Source: Earliella scabrosa (taxonomy: Eukaryota > Basidiomycota > Agaricomycetes > Polyporales > Polyporaceae). Taken from it: a DNA stretch of 64,000 nucleotides. The translations under genes and the position numbers were made by a program. The notes under the pieces were generated by a model. The model saw nothing but the letters and a program-made list of their open reading frames with translations. It did not search any database and was not told the DNA's origin. The stretch is taken from NCBI GenBank assembly GCA_022605405.1, contig JABYQQ010000012.1, positions 1,116,001 through 1,180,000 of the forward strand, read 5' to 3'. Below are positions 49,401-63,889 of the stretch, piece by piece (the first letter of the stretch is position 1; every line of letters starts with the position of its first letter).

Positions 49401-50762
49401 TGAGTGCGATGCGCACGCAGAGTATCCAGAGGGTCACGCTGATGATGAACAGCACATAGAGATATGTTCTCCGCCCCTCCTTTCTCGGTACGGAACTGAT
49501 TTCGCCTTCTGGAACGACGCGTCTGCGACGATGCCGTGCTTCCGTGACCCACGATGCCGAGACGTGGACGAGCAAGATAGTCGCGCAGAATGTTGCCAGG
49601 CTGACAAGATACCGCCTAGCAAGCAAGAGGGCCTCCAATGGTGTAATAGGATTTACGCCGTTCGAATGCGTCATGGGGGGTTCGATCCGCCAACCCGGAG
49701 GAAGAGGTTCGCCGGGAGGTTCGGTTGATGACATGTCGAGTGAAATATACAGAAGCGAAGCCGATATGAGAGGTCCTCCTAATAGTCCAGTGAGAATCCC
49801 GTCGTCCTGAGAGTTTCTGGCGCGGCGAGTCAGGCGAGCAGACCTCCTAGCGATGGGACAGTCACATACCTATAGTTCTTGGGTACTGTCATCCAAACAT
49901 AGCCTGTATCCCTACTTCTAGGTGCAGCAACATTACTCAAAGATTGTGGTTGAAGGGGTCGTCTACCCTCGCGTCCTTCTGGCAGGCGCGGTGACGAAGG
50001 ACGTGATGGTGGGGTAGGTGGTCGTTCTGGTAGGCTGGGTGCTATTCGTGTCCACGATACCCTTGTCCACGTACAATATACTATGGAGGCGATTACAAGT
50101 AATGCAAGCTCTATATGCATATAGAACGGTGAGCGCGCAGAGACGAGGCTGGGTTCAGCATTCACATCACCTATGGAGATCCACATATCAGGGTCAAAGG
50201 CGGACGTGGCTTTGCCACGGATTTTGACGGCGGCGTAGCCAACGGAGCAAAACAATAGGATGTTCTCGAGTGCTTGTCGCGTGTCGAATGAAAGCTTGTA
50301 CCGTGTTCCCGGCAGACGCACATGGATGCAGACCGTGCTCGGAAAGAGAGAGCGAATCGCCACTGCGGGATGTTGCCTATTCCGAGAGAAGAGCGACGGA
50401 GATCCGGGACGATGCGACCCATTGGCAGCACCATCTGACGGTGGCTTGACCGCAGGGGACCGAGAACGGGTGAAGGTCCTCCGTTCGTACAGCTTCGCGG
50501 GACTGCTCCTCCGAGAGTTGCTGGAAAGAGACTGACCGCTTCCTTGCCTGATGATGAACGTCTCTGTCCCTTTGCCATCCCTCGTCTGCGATCCGATGTG
50601 TCGTTGGGTCGGCTGGCGCCCACGGAGGTCATGACGGCTGGCATCTGTGTCATCCTCTTCGCTCGTGAGATCCTCCGAGTCCGAGCTGTCCATTCCACCG
50701 TAAACACGGCTGCCAGTCACACCAAGCCCGCCAAGTAGACTCATACCTAGAGGACCCTGCAT
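46464..50762 (-). CDS. SEC59: dolichol kinase
   Basis: ER membrane enzyme that phosphorylates dolichol with CTP to make the lipid carrier for N-glycosylation, O-mannosylation and GPI anchors. The C-terminal part is diagnostic: FMNEFLDSKDGG, SHFYLLTGCANSVWFEG, PSRLLQFTGTLVLGVGDALA, IVGKRLGRHRW, NPKTIEGSVGF and EAFSVQNDNLTLPLYMW. Many membrane segments precede it. The frame also runs upstream of MSSTEPPGEPLP through a short intron (NYR to NSQDDGILTGLLGGPL), so the start is placed at the ATG at 50762. This adds about 300 disordered residues (RS-rich, with an acidic SEDLTSEEDD) and two hydrophobic stretches. Total about 900 residues, much longer than yeast Sec59 (about 520). An intron of 1,064 nt splits the catalytic region. 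A tandem LPN repeat lies in a loop. The start is the least certain point. Confidence 0.88.
46909..47972 (-). other. exceptionally long intron in dolichol kinase
   Basis: The donor GGGTGAGT after WFE and the acceptor TTGACAG before PSRLLQFTG join in perfect frame (codon GG-C). Between them lie 1,064 nt without a recognisable gene, while the other introns in this gene are about 50-75 nt. Near the acceptor there is a good branch-site-like TGCTGAC. The flanks look like a normal short intron that has received about 1 kb of inserted DNA. No terminal repeats or target duplication could be found by eye. Confidence 0.75.
48399..48443 (-). repeat. in-frame 9-bp repeat encoding Leu-Pro-Asn
   Basis: Five 9-bp units encode LPN-LPN-LPN-LPD-LPN within the Ser/Pro-rich loop of dolichol kinase. 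An in-frame minisatellite that may vary in copy number without shifting the frame. Confidence 0.8.
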
Positions 50763-51248
50763 GATAGCTAGTGCTCCATCCCTGCTGTTGCGGCGGCTGG
50801 GCGGAAGGAGGGAGTGCTCCGGACGAGTGGGATTGCCTTCGGGCCGAGTGCAGACGTGCCCTCTTGACTGGGTGGTCGGCGCGTCCCGCTGGCCTGCGGG
50901 CGGGAGGAGAGGGCGAAGACGGTGACCGGGGCAGCTTGACGGACGCGACACCACCGTGCGCGGTGGTGGTGGTAGAGGTGGGAAGGACGAGGGTGGACTT
51001 TTCGGCGCACGCGCAGTCGCATCTGCTCGTCCGACTCCGGCGGCGCAGGTTCTTTGGGGCGCAGCACGTGATAGACTCTGACCAGACACGGCAAGATCGA
51101 GATCTCGGCCATGGCCGCGTTGATTACTTCCGCCACTTTCGCGTCGCGACGCGTCCACCACCAGCCTGTCCCTTTCCGCCTCTCCGCTCGACGACTCGTG
51201 CGCCCTCCAGCTTCTTGTTTTACGCGTCTTGAACTATCTTCTTCTACC
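50763..51248. promoter_or_regulatory. divergent promoter region, SEC59 / UNG1
   Basis: 486 bases between the divergent start codons of dolichol kinase and uracil-DNA glycosylase. The minus-strand frame stays open through much of it but lacks an ATG, so it is treated as shared promoter and leader. No clear TATA box seen. Confidence 0.45.
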
Positions 51249-52844
51249 ATGGACAAGAAGCCTCGCGTCGTCTTCCTCGAAGACCTCGAAAAGCCAGTGG
51301 TAACCGTGAAAGAGAATGTCGCGGTCACGGTTGCCGAAACAGACGGGAGCAGTTCCAAGATCACTGTGGTCGCGAGTGAGACTACGACCTCTACAACTAC
51401 AGAACCTAAATCTGGGGCGAAGAAGACCGCTACAGGTGCGACCAAGCGGCAGAGATCCCTCTTGGACATGATGTCGTCGTCGCCATCACCTCGTGCCACA
51501 AGCTCCAAGGTCGCGAAGACCGACACGCCTACCCTTAACTCGATACCGTTTTCTTTGTCCGACTTCCAGAGCAAACTCTCGGAAGAGGAGAAACAGCTGC
51601 TCACTCTAGAATGTGAAACCATGGGGAAGAGCTGGTGAGCCCCCTAACCAGCCATCCAGGGCGTAGCGCTAAGTCTCAACAGGTTGAAACTGCTCAAGGA
51701 CGAGATCCAGCAGCCTTACTTCCTTGAGCTCAAGAGGTTCCTCCGCGGCAAAGGAGTACAGGGTGCCGATGACAGCAAGCCCAATCTCAACGTTTATCCT
51801 CCACGTCAGTCATTCTTCTGACTGATTCGCATCGGGCCGGCTAAGTAGTGCCGTCACCCCACAGCTAAGAACATCTATACGTGGTCCAATCTTACTCCCC
51901 TCGGGCGCGTCAAGGTCGTCATCATCGGGCAAGACCCCTACCATGGACCAGGACAAGCTCACGGCAAGTTGGACTTCTCCCAAAGGATGTTCCCACGGGC
52001 ACTGACACCGACAGCTCAACAGGCTTGTGCTTCTCAGTGCCTCCTGGCATTGCCGTGCCTCCTTCTCTCCGTAATGTGCGTCAGCGTACCTTGTGGGCGC
52101 CTGCCAAAAGTAACCTTCTGCCTCCCGCAGATCTATAATGAGATAAAAGCGGAGTACCCCTCGTTTGAACCACCCAAACATGGGTTAGTCGTCGCCTATC
52201 GTGCCTTCTCGCGCTCACTGACCCGCCATCGGCCAGCAACCTGACGGCATGGGCGGAGAACGGCGTCCTGTTGCTCAACTCTGTCTTGACGGTCGAGAAG
52301 GGCAATGCGGGCTCTCATCAGAAGAAAGGATGGGAGAAGTTCACCAGCAAGGTCATCGATGTGGTCGACCGCTATGGCGGCGCAAACTTGGGCGACAAAG
52401 GAGGCTTTGGGGCAGGCCGTGGTCGCGGTATCGTCTTTCTCGCCTGGGGTGCCTGGGCTATCAACTGTGTCTCAAAGTTGGATAAGGTCAGTGCATTCGA
52501 GCAATCCACCACCGACTCGCAGCTCAACTTACCCCGCGTTGTTGCGTGTGCGCTGTGCAACACAGAAAAAGCATCTTATCTTGACTAGCGCAGTACGTGC
52601 TTCCGACCGCTTTATGCTGAAACGCGAGGCTAATGGTACTTCGACGTCCTCGTTGCATCCCAACCGTACGGTCATATTGCGCGGCTGTCATACATCATGG
52701 ATTGTGGTCGGCGGCAATCTGTAGCATCCGTCACCCCTCAGCGCGCACAGAGGTTTTCTCGGCAACGGTCACTTCAAAAAGGCGAACGACTGGCTAGAAC
52801 AGAAGTATGGCCCGGATGGCTGTGTCGACTGGACCAAGCTCTGA
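51249..52844 (+). CDS. UNG1: uracil-DNA glycosylase
   Basis: Family 1 UDG, which excises uracil from DNA at the start of base excision repair in nucleus and mitochondria. The water-activating motif [13 protein letters not shown] is complete across a splice. [31 protein letters not shown] and the Leu-loop motif [11 protein letters not shown] (His catalytic, after the last splice) all match. About eight exons with short introns; the smallest internal exon encodes KKHLILTSA. The first about 130 residues are Ser/Thr- and Lys-rich with [11 protein letters not shown], like the PCNA-interacting N-terminal tails of this family. Ends VDWTKL. Complete; start at the first ATG. Confidence 0.95.
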
Positions 52845-54712
52845 GGGGCGGTCCGAGCTCACCGCCATTGTCGTGGAGAGAACGACGACGTTGTGTTGTA
52901 CATACGATCGAGGTGAGTAGGCATCCATCTCGTCGCGCGCCCGGGAGCAATGTCTCAGAAGGGTCGTAATTGATCTCGTGGCACCGTTGACAGAACATCT
53001 CCGCACGCATTCGCTCGGGCTGTTTGCTACCGGTTTCTTGTCTCTGCGGACCTGTAGTCTGCTGATGGTTCTACGCACGACCTAGCAGCTTCTACACCCG
53101 GCCAACACTTTCACCGTGGGGCCCGGGGACGGACCTCAACTTCTGCAGACCCGTTTCATGGACGTCGTACGCAGTACCATCCTGATCTTGCGCGGCCTCA
53201 AGGGTCTAAGGCTCCTGCGATACCTGCCAGTACATACATTACATGCTCGCGCTGGGGCGAATATATCAGCCGCGCTCGCGCTTCCTGATCAGTGTTTCTC
53301 TCCTCTGCCCCTTCTTTGATCAGCTTCGCGGGCGCACCGCGGAGAACCTGGTGGGCGATCGCTCCGGGCGATCATGCACCGGACACGGCGACGTCAGCGC
53401 ACGTCCATGCCCGAACGGCGCAGTCACAGTAATGCATTGACGACCTTGCGCGCGCTGCGACAGTGCAACTTGCCGGGTACCGCTCCCGCTGGCCCACGCT
53501 GTCTTCGGTGTCTTGTGCGCCGCAAGTACGCCCTCGCCACGCTCTCCACCCCGACTCGGAGCCTCTTCCCAAGTTCCCCTCGCAACGCGCATCAGGCTCG
53601 CTGCAGCCCTGTCTGCGGCTCCAGTAGCAGATCTTCCCGCACACGTCATGCCCGCCGTAGCGCTCTCCCTTCGGTTGTTCTCGACAATGACAGGACGCTC
53701 GCCCACGCTTGCCCTCCACGCGACTGTACGCGTCCGCTCGGGTGACAGCGCGTGCGCGCCGCCCCACGGACCCTGGAGCTCGAGTTCGAGCTCGCAAGGT
53801 GGAGCCCCGCGCCGCGCGCCGCCGCCGGTGGGTGCACGACACACCCGCGTGTGCACCTATCGACCCGCGAACGTAACATGGACATCCATCATCGACGCAG
53901 CGGATGTATCCCGCGTACGCGTGTGCAGAACCCACGTACGCGGTCAAGCTCCGAGACTTCAGGCTTCTGTCACGCTGCGCCATCATCCGCCCGGCTCGGG
54001 GCTTGGGTTCGCAACGTTCTCGTCCTGGCTTCCCGTTCTCGCTCTGGTTCTTGATGAGGCAGGTCTTCCCGTCTTCCCGTTCCCCGCCAGCGGCGACGTG
54101 CGCGTCGACGCGTCGTGTTCGCACCACGGCGCACACGAGCTTAAGCTTCGCGGCCACGCGAAGCGCGTCCGCCGGCCTCTGTGGGCGGCGGCGCGCAAGC
54201 TTCTGTCGACGTCAGTCCAACAAGGCTGTACGCAGGCCGTTCCTGGACCTGTGGATGTGTTGGCCAGTGGCCACCACGTCGTCTTGGCCACTTGCTGCGT
54301 TCGCCCTATGGCTCCGTGACAGCGCACGACGTGCCTACGGGACTGCATCGACTACAGGGAGTAGTACTATGCGCATGTCGCGACGCCGACGCGCGTGCAA
54401 GTACGTCCGCGATTCACAGGACGCACGCGCAGAGGTGATGGCCACGCGCGCCGCGTGCCCGATTGGTACGGGTGCCCGCCCGGTCGCCGCACATAGAGTC
54501 CGCATCTGGCCATTCGGTGCGCCCGCCCGCTGACCTGTCCTCCGAGGTGCAGTCGGAGGTCCCCGTCGGATGGGTTGCGCCTGACGTGCCTAGGCACCGC
54601 CTGATCCGGGGTCGGACTCGAGTCTCGAGGGAGCACGCATCATTGCGTCCGTCGGCAAAGTCTTTGAGGCAACCAAGTCGCAAGCCAAGGGACCCCACTG
54701 TCATGTAGCATA
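52845..54712. other. gene-free GC-rich block
   Basis: Between UNG1 and the MITE. The part from about 53300 to 54600 is markedly GC-rich and has long overlapping open frames on both strands (up to about 265 codons). Their Arg/Ala/Pro/Gly-rich products match nothing I know. High GC alone gives such frames, so no gene is called. Confidence 0.5.
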
Positions 54713-55050
54713 AGCCTCACTCAATTCTTACATTATAATTTTCGGGCGGGCGCTTTACAGAGCTCGGGGTGATTGGCGAGCGAGCCCCAAGCACCACCTG
54801 CGCCCTCAACTATTGGCTTCTTCCCCTCTGTGTCCTCCTGAGCATGGCCGTGAGCTCTCTCAATGTCAGCCGCAAGGAAATGCACTAGTGGTGCTGAATG
54901 GACAACGGGCAATAACCCACAGAGGAGGGAGCGGAGGAGGTGTTCGTGCAAGACATTCGCGATCGCGTCCCGCCGCTTGTGCTCGCTAATCTTCCCGAGC
55001 TCTGCAAAGCGCCCGCCCCAAAAATTATAATATCAGAATTGAGTGAGGCT
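54713..55050. mobile_element. MITE with about 75-bp terminal inverted repeats
   Basis: A 338-bp non-coding element. The left end starts AGCCTCACTCAATTCT, and the reverse complement of the right end starts with the same 16 bases. Similarity continues inward for about 75 bases, including shared GCGGGCGCTTT and CAGAGCTCGG, with scattered mismatches and one-base shifts. ATA flanks both ends directly, a candidate 3-bp target duplication of the kind made by PIF/Harbinger-like transposases. No ORF of note is inside, so it would depend on an enzyme encoded elsewhere. Divergence between the arms suggests it is not recent. Confidence 0.8.
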
Positions 55051-55678
55051 ATAAGCGTGACAGTCGATCGCGACAAGATATCGGGCATAGGCATCGATCG
55101 GGCATCGAGGGAGTGCCCATTTGTAAGCCGTGCTCAGGTGCACGAGAGGCGGCAAATGTATACATGAGCATGAGCACAGCGATTAGAGCTGAGCAGCCGT
55201 AATGTGGATGCGGGGAGGATGTGAACGTCTGTAAAATACATTGATGCTCCCTTATTATTCGATAGCACCCACGGATAGCCGATGTGTGTGCCGTTCCAAG
55301 CCTGGGCCGGGCGCAGCGATACTAGCTAAAGAGCATGTAAGTAAGTGTGAAGATAATAAACGTAAGAGTAAAGTGCAGCAGAGATAACCGTACAGCAACT
55401 TGGACATGCAGCGAGATCAGCGGGTATGCGGGAGGCGGTGACGGGTGGGAACGAGACGGGGGAGGGACGAGGACGGAAGGCAGGTGATGATGTCGGCGGG
55501 ACGTGGTGCGGAGACTAGGCTAGAATAGCGATACATAGGATACAGACGATGGCTCCAGATGATCCCGAAGTGAGAAGTATCTACGACGTCCATGGGAAAT
55601 GCAGAGTAATGAGAGCGCCTTGAGTCGTCGAGCTAAGCGATGGTAGCTCTGAGCATCCAGGGGCGCGGAGAACAGCGG
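55051..55678. other. 3' region of the bZIP gene
   Basis: No gene recognised. Locally AT-rich stretches are consistent with a 3' UTR. Confidence 0.5.
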
Positions 55679-56675
55679 CTAGTGTAACCGGGGGTATCTC
55701 CGCTCAGTGCCCCCAGGCAGGTCGTACTCCGAAAGCGGCGCATCGCCCACATTTAGGAGCGCGGACGTGGACATGCGCGGCGCTGGTGTATGGAGGCCGT
55801 TTTGCGACGTCGGGACGTGAGACATTTGGTTGAGCAACGAACGAAAACTATCCGGCTCTGTCAATGCCCGTCGTTGTAGGAATGGTGCGAGGTCTGCGTC
55901 GCCGCCGTTGGATGGTAGTGACGGAGGTAGTGAGGGCTGCGCGGAGGGGTGACCCGAGAGAAGCGGATGCGAGTAGTTGAATGATCGCCGCTCGTCCTGT
56001 GGGAGATACCCAAAAGACTTATCGTCTGAGGAAGGGAAGCCCTGACCGGACGCGAACATATCGCCATTCGCTGAGCGGGGGAGTTGGGGATATGGAGTAT
56101 TGTGGGAGGAAGGTGGAGGCAAAGAGAACGCGGAGGACGGGAGGGGCTGGTCTGAGTCCTTGTCTGCGAACATGTTGTCGTTCCAGCCGCACGGGTCGAT
56201 ATTTGGTGGGGAAGTTTGTGGGAGGGACAGACCTGAACCCACAGGGTCTGGAGACATTGATTGCCCGCTAGCAGAACCCGTTGACAGCGGTGACTCGGTG
56301 CGACTGAGGGGAGGGCCCGAACTCCCACTGGAGGCAATGTTTGAGAGGATAGAATTGAGATTGGACGGAGCGGCGGTGGGTTTCCCAGCAGGACTGGTCT
56401 TGGGCTTGTCCTTGCCAGTGGGACCCTTGCCGAGGGGCGGACGGTTGGCAGGGGGGAGACTGAGTGCGGCACGGAGAGCATTATTCTCTTCCTCGAGCTC
56501 GGCGACTCTGTTCTCGAGAGCCTTGGAGGAAGGATCAACGGAGATGGGCGATCGAGGAGAGGGTGATACGGACCTCGAGATGGGCAGCTCTCCTCGCGCG
56601 GAACGCTCTCTGTACGTCGCGGGCCCTGTTGGGGGGCAGGTTGTCGTTGCGTTTGCGGCCGCGCTTTGAGGACAT
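55679..56675 (-). CDS. bZIP-like transcription factor
   Basis: Two exons verified: 56675-56574 and 56521-55679, giving 314 residues. The N-terminus is basic (SSKRGRKRND), followed by NRARDVQRAFRARRAAHLE and, across the splice, ALENRVAELEEENNALRAAL, a heptad of leucine-zipper type. QRAFR and the following RR resemble Yap/AP-1-like basic regions. However, the position of the near-invariant Asn, four residues before the Gln, is Ala; an Asn occurs two residues earlier. The remainder is Pro/Ser-rich and disordered, as in activation regions. Probably nuclear and DNA-binding. Targets are unknown. The GC-rich upstream region holds its promoter. Confidence 0.85.
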
Positions 56676-59600
56676 GGTGGGGAGAGGACGGGAGAAGGGG
56701 AGGGCTGCTGCGTCGGGTGCGGGGAAGGATGAGGGCTCGGAGGGGCTCGGCGACCAAGGACGGTGTTTAAGACGAGGTAATAGGCGCCGCCGGCTGAGGA
56801 GGAGACGGAGAGAGATGATGATGGTTATTTGCACACTTGCCGCTCGCCTCTCCTCCTTCCATGCCCATGCAGTGCTCCCCCGTCGATCTCCACCACGCCC
56901 GCGCCCCCGAGCCCTTGTCGCGTCGCGAGGCCCCTGCTCAGCCAGGTCCCGCATGCGCCAGCACATCAGTGGCGGAGACGCGCCCCACGGCCACGGGCGC
57001 GCCTCGAAAACGCGTTGACCGGTGCGCGCTACGCATTGAGTCGCCGACAAGATGTCTCTCGCGGGTGAAACTTTGGCAGGAACAGCAGCGACCAGCAGGT
57101 GCCACGGACGCGCGCGGGCGACGCGCGAGCAGGAAGCACCCGCCGCGACGCGGGTTCTCTCGCGCGTCGTGGACAGGCAATTTTCAGCCGCTGCCTTCCT
57201 GTTATCGCCTCGCCGCTGTCCCGGGGCAGCGTGCCAGCTTCTCGCCCACCGCACTCCCACACACGCTGTCTTCTGCACGCGTGGGACGCCCTAGAATCGC
57301 ATCACGCTTCCCGACTTCCGGAGGGCGCGGACGGGGCACCGGCGAGGGCGAGGCAGGCGAGGGCGCGTCGTGCCTGTGCTCCTCGCAACATCGCAGCAGG
57401 CCCACTAGTGGCACTGGCGACGCTGAGCTCGGCGATGAGAGGCGCAGCCGAACACTCGAGCTCGCTGCCAGTGTCCTCGAGCCTCCGGTCGTCTGCGGGA
57501 CTCGAGCCTGATCGCATCGGCCGCGCGTGGGCCATGCCGAGCCGCGTCCCCAAACGCTGATCTGCGATGGGCGATACTTTCCTGATACACTCTTCTCCGG
57601 GCAACACGGCCCAGTCACCAGCGACTGTTGTTCTTCCTCGCCCGCTTTCAGCAGCTCTGCCACCCCTGCGATTAATTAATCACCCACCCGCTTCGTGCTG
57701 TGCTTCAGCCCGATTCCTTTGTGTGTACGTCTTTTGCCATGCCATCCTCGTCCACTCTCATCAATGCTATCGCAGACCGTAGCTTCCACTGCCACAGAAC
57801 AACTGCGCGGTAACCCATCATGAATTTCTATCTCGACCGTTCGGCGGACGGTGCCTCGGAAGTTCAAGGGTCTAGGAATCCACTCGCTCCGTCTGTTTGC
57901 GGGCTGAAGGCTCTTGTTCATCGATATCACGGTAGTAGCCGTGTCTAACGTCTCTTACGGCCGAACATACATGTAGCATCTCGTCGCCAACGTCACACTA
58001 TCTGACAGCTGCCTGTGTCATCGTCGCAAGCGTCCAAGCCCCCAGACGCGGACCCTACCCCACTTGGTTCGGCGACAGGCTCGGTGACATGCCGCACGGC
58101 TCTTCGAACTGCAGGGGCAATGCGGCGCACTGAGCACCGGTAACACTGCATCAATATCGACCTCACAGCGCACTGCTACATAGCTCATCGTGCAAGATGG
58201 ATCTGCGATCGCCGATGTTGTGGAAAATACAAATGCAAATAACCTTCGACCACGACTCCGTTGTCCCCGAGGCTCTGACGACGACTCGCGAGCCCCAGCG
58301 CTCCTTCGAGCCTCAAGCCTCAAGCCTCGGGCCTCAAGGCTGATGCGGGCTGGCCGTCTCCCGGTGCTAGCTCCCCCACTCGTGCAAGCCATCTGATCGT
58401 GGAGGTGTGTTCCGCGACAGGTGCGCTCCTGCCTGGATCGGCCGCTGCAAACGCCGGGCTCCAGGCGTGGTACGCATACTGTGGGCGGCTCGCCCGGTTC
58501 GCTCTAGTGTACTCCTTCATTCTGATCATGGTATCGGCACGGGGACTGCGACCTTACTATACGGGCAGACTGCACTGTCTCCGAGGACAGCCTTCGCAGT
58601 AGGTCAGAACGCCGGCAGGGGCTATACCGCTCATGGACTCGAGCGCAAGAGAGGATGCACGCCGACTGCGATCGTTTGTCTTTGATTCAAGACTCCAAAA
58701 TGATCATTGTTCTTCGAGGTCGTTCTGTCCGCTCGGGCAATGTCGTCAATGAGGCGCGCCTGCCAGCTGAATCCTGCCGTCGCCTCAAGACGGTGACGCG
58801 CTTCTCCAACACGGCCTGTGCCACCCCCAGCCCCTCTCATAAGCGTTCTACCACGCCTTATGGCCGACTTGCGGTCGGTGATGTAAAAGGTTGTGTCCGT
58901 CATGGTTGACCTGCTCCCGAGGTCCGACCTTACTCGGACTTCTTGGGATCAGACGTAATCAAGCGATCTCATGTGCTGACCGCTCCTTCCGTCGTCGGGC
59001 ATTATTTGTGGGAGAACGCACCCGAGTGCTGGTGTCCAACACGAAGTCTAGCCGGTAGACCCACGAGGGGCCTCCGCCCTTTAGACGACTCGTGTGGGGT
59101 GCCAGGGTTGGGGTGGGACCTGAAGCTCGAGGTTTCAGCTCAGCGCGCGGGCCTGATAAGGATCAAGGAAACAATGTTGGTATCCCGGAGGCGCAACATC
59201 TGCACGTCCAAGTCGTGTGGATCTCGGGCCCCTCTCCACGCACTGTCGGATGGCTGAAGCAGTGGGTGGATGTAGGTGTTGGACTCGGATTTGCACTGCG
59301 CGACGACGATCGTGCGGCGCACGTATATCCGGGTGAGCCGCGAAGACTGACCATTTGCAAATGAGCCAGGCATCATAGATAGAAATGCGAGATCGCTTAG
59401 CTATGTACTGAAGATGCGGCCCCATCGTGGGTCGGTGCGATGCGGTCACCGTGGTCCACGGGCCGCCTGGAATTCTTACTGAGTCAACCACATCGACACG
59501 CGGCCCTGCGTATATATACGATTACTCGAGGACGGCATCCGAACCTGTAGGCACCGACTTCCTCCCAGCCCGCGTTCTACGTACGAGCTGCGGGCTTATG

Positions 59601-60233
59601 CTTCTCAACCACCACGCTATGACCTCGATCCCGTACAGCCTTTCCAACCCCAACGCTTCGGCCTGCAACCCCGAGGAGTAGCAAGCAGGACTACATACGG
59701 TCAATCAGGCTGCGGGCTACCGTAAGGGGTTTCCAGTCCCTAACCTAAGCCAACAGTCACGGTGGCGCGCTATCATCATCCGCGTGAGTTATCCGAATAT
59801 GTTATATGTATGCGGCACAAGGCGAGCAGTGCCCGCCGTGATTCGGCCTTGCAGGAACGCAGTGATGGCCCCGCTCTGTGGACCCACAACCTTGAAATTC
59901 GGGCTGGTAGCCAGGTGCGAGGCTAAGGAATCAGTCTGCGGAGGGCATGCCCCGGTTCAAGGCAACCGCCGGGGCAGGGCTGCCGCCCGTCGTGATCACG
60001 ACGTGGACTGCCAACCACCCCAGGACGCAGTGTGCGCAACACAGGGAATATTCACTCTGCGGTGATCCGAGACACTTACGAGGATGGGGACAACCTGGAC
60101 GCGGCCCAATCGCGCCTGACGGCACGGGTGCCGAGGACTGTTATTATCGTAATCCATACAATACTATGAAGTTGTAGTCCGGAGCAAAGCCGGCGACGCC
60201 GACAAACCCCATCGCACCGCTCACCGTCCTAGA
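56676..60233. other. long gene-free block
   Basis: About 3.55 kb between the bZIP gene and XPB. The first kilobase (to about 57600) is very GC-rich and is probably the bZIP promoter and leader. The remainder has ordinary composition and short frames only. A small degenerate run of CCTCAAG/CCTCGGG units lies near 58310-58340. No gene recognised. Confidence 0.5.
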
Positions 60234-63593
<3,360 letters not shown>

Positions 63594-63889
63594 TGCAACC
63601 TCCCGCGTAGCTCGTCAGAACCAAGATCAAGAGCACCGATTCCCCTAGTAGACAGCAAGTGGTGGTGGTTCGAGACAGACCAATGGTACAGTCAGCAAGA
63701 GTGGCGGCCAGCTGAGTCTGCCTCAAGAGCGTCGGTGCCGGATAGCCACCGAGCATACTTGCCATTTTAGTCAGCATTGGATCGGAGCTCGAATTATGCG
63801 CCCTTGTCCACTGGCGGGCAGCAAGCGGCCAGTCAACACTTGCCCAAATCTTCCATCCCACCTCCTCCCCGCCCCCTTGTTGCAACAAC

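Noticed and set aside
49830..51161. Separate minus-strand gene of 443 codons upstream of dolichol kinase
   Set aside because: The upstream end of this frame has no ATG, and its 3' end splices in frame into the dolichol kinase N-terminus. It is treated as the same gene from the ATG at 50762.
53372..54157. 261-codon minus-strand frame and its plus-strand counterpart (53513-54319)
   Set aside because: No start context, no domain, no splice structure; both are explained by high GC.
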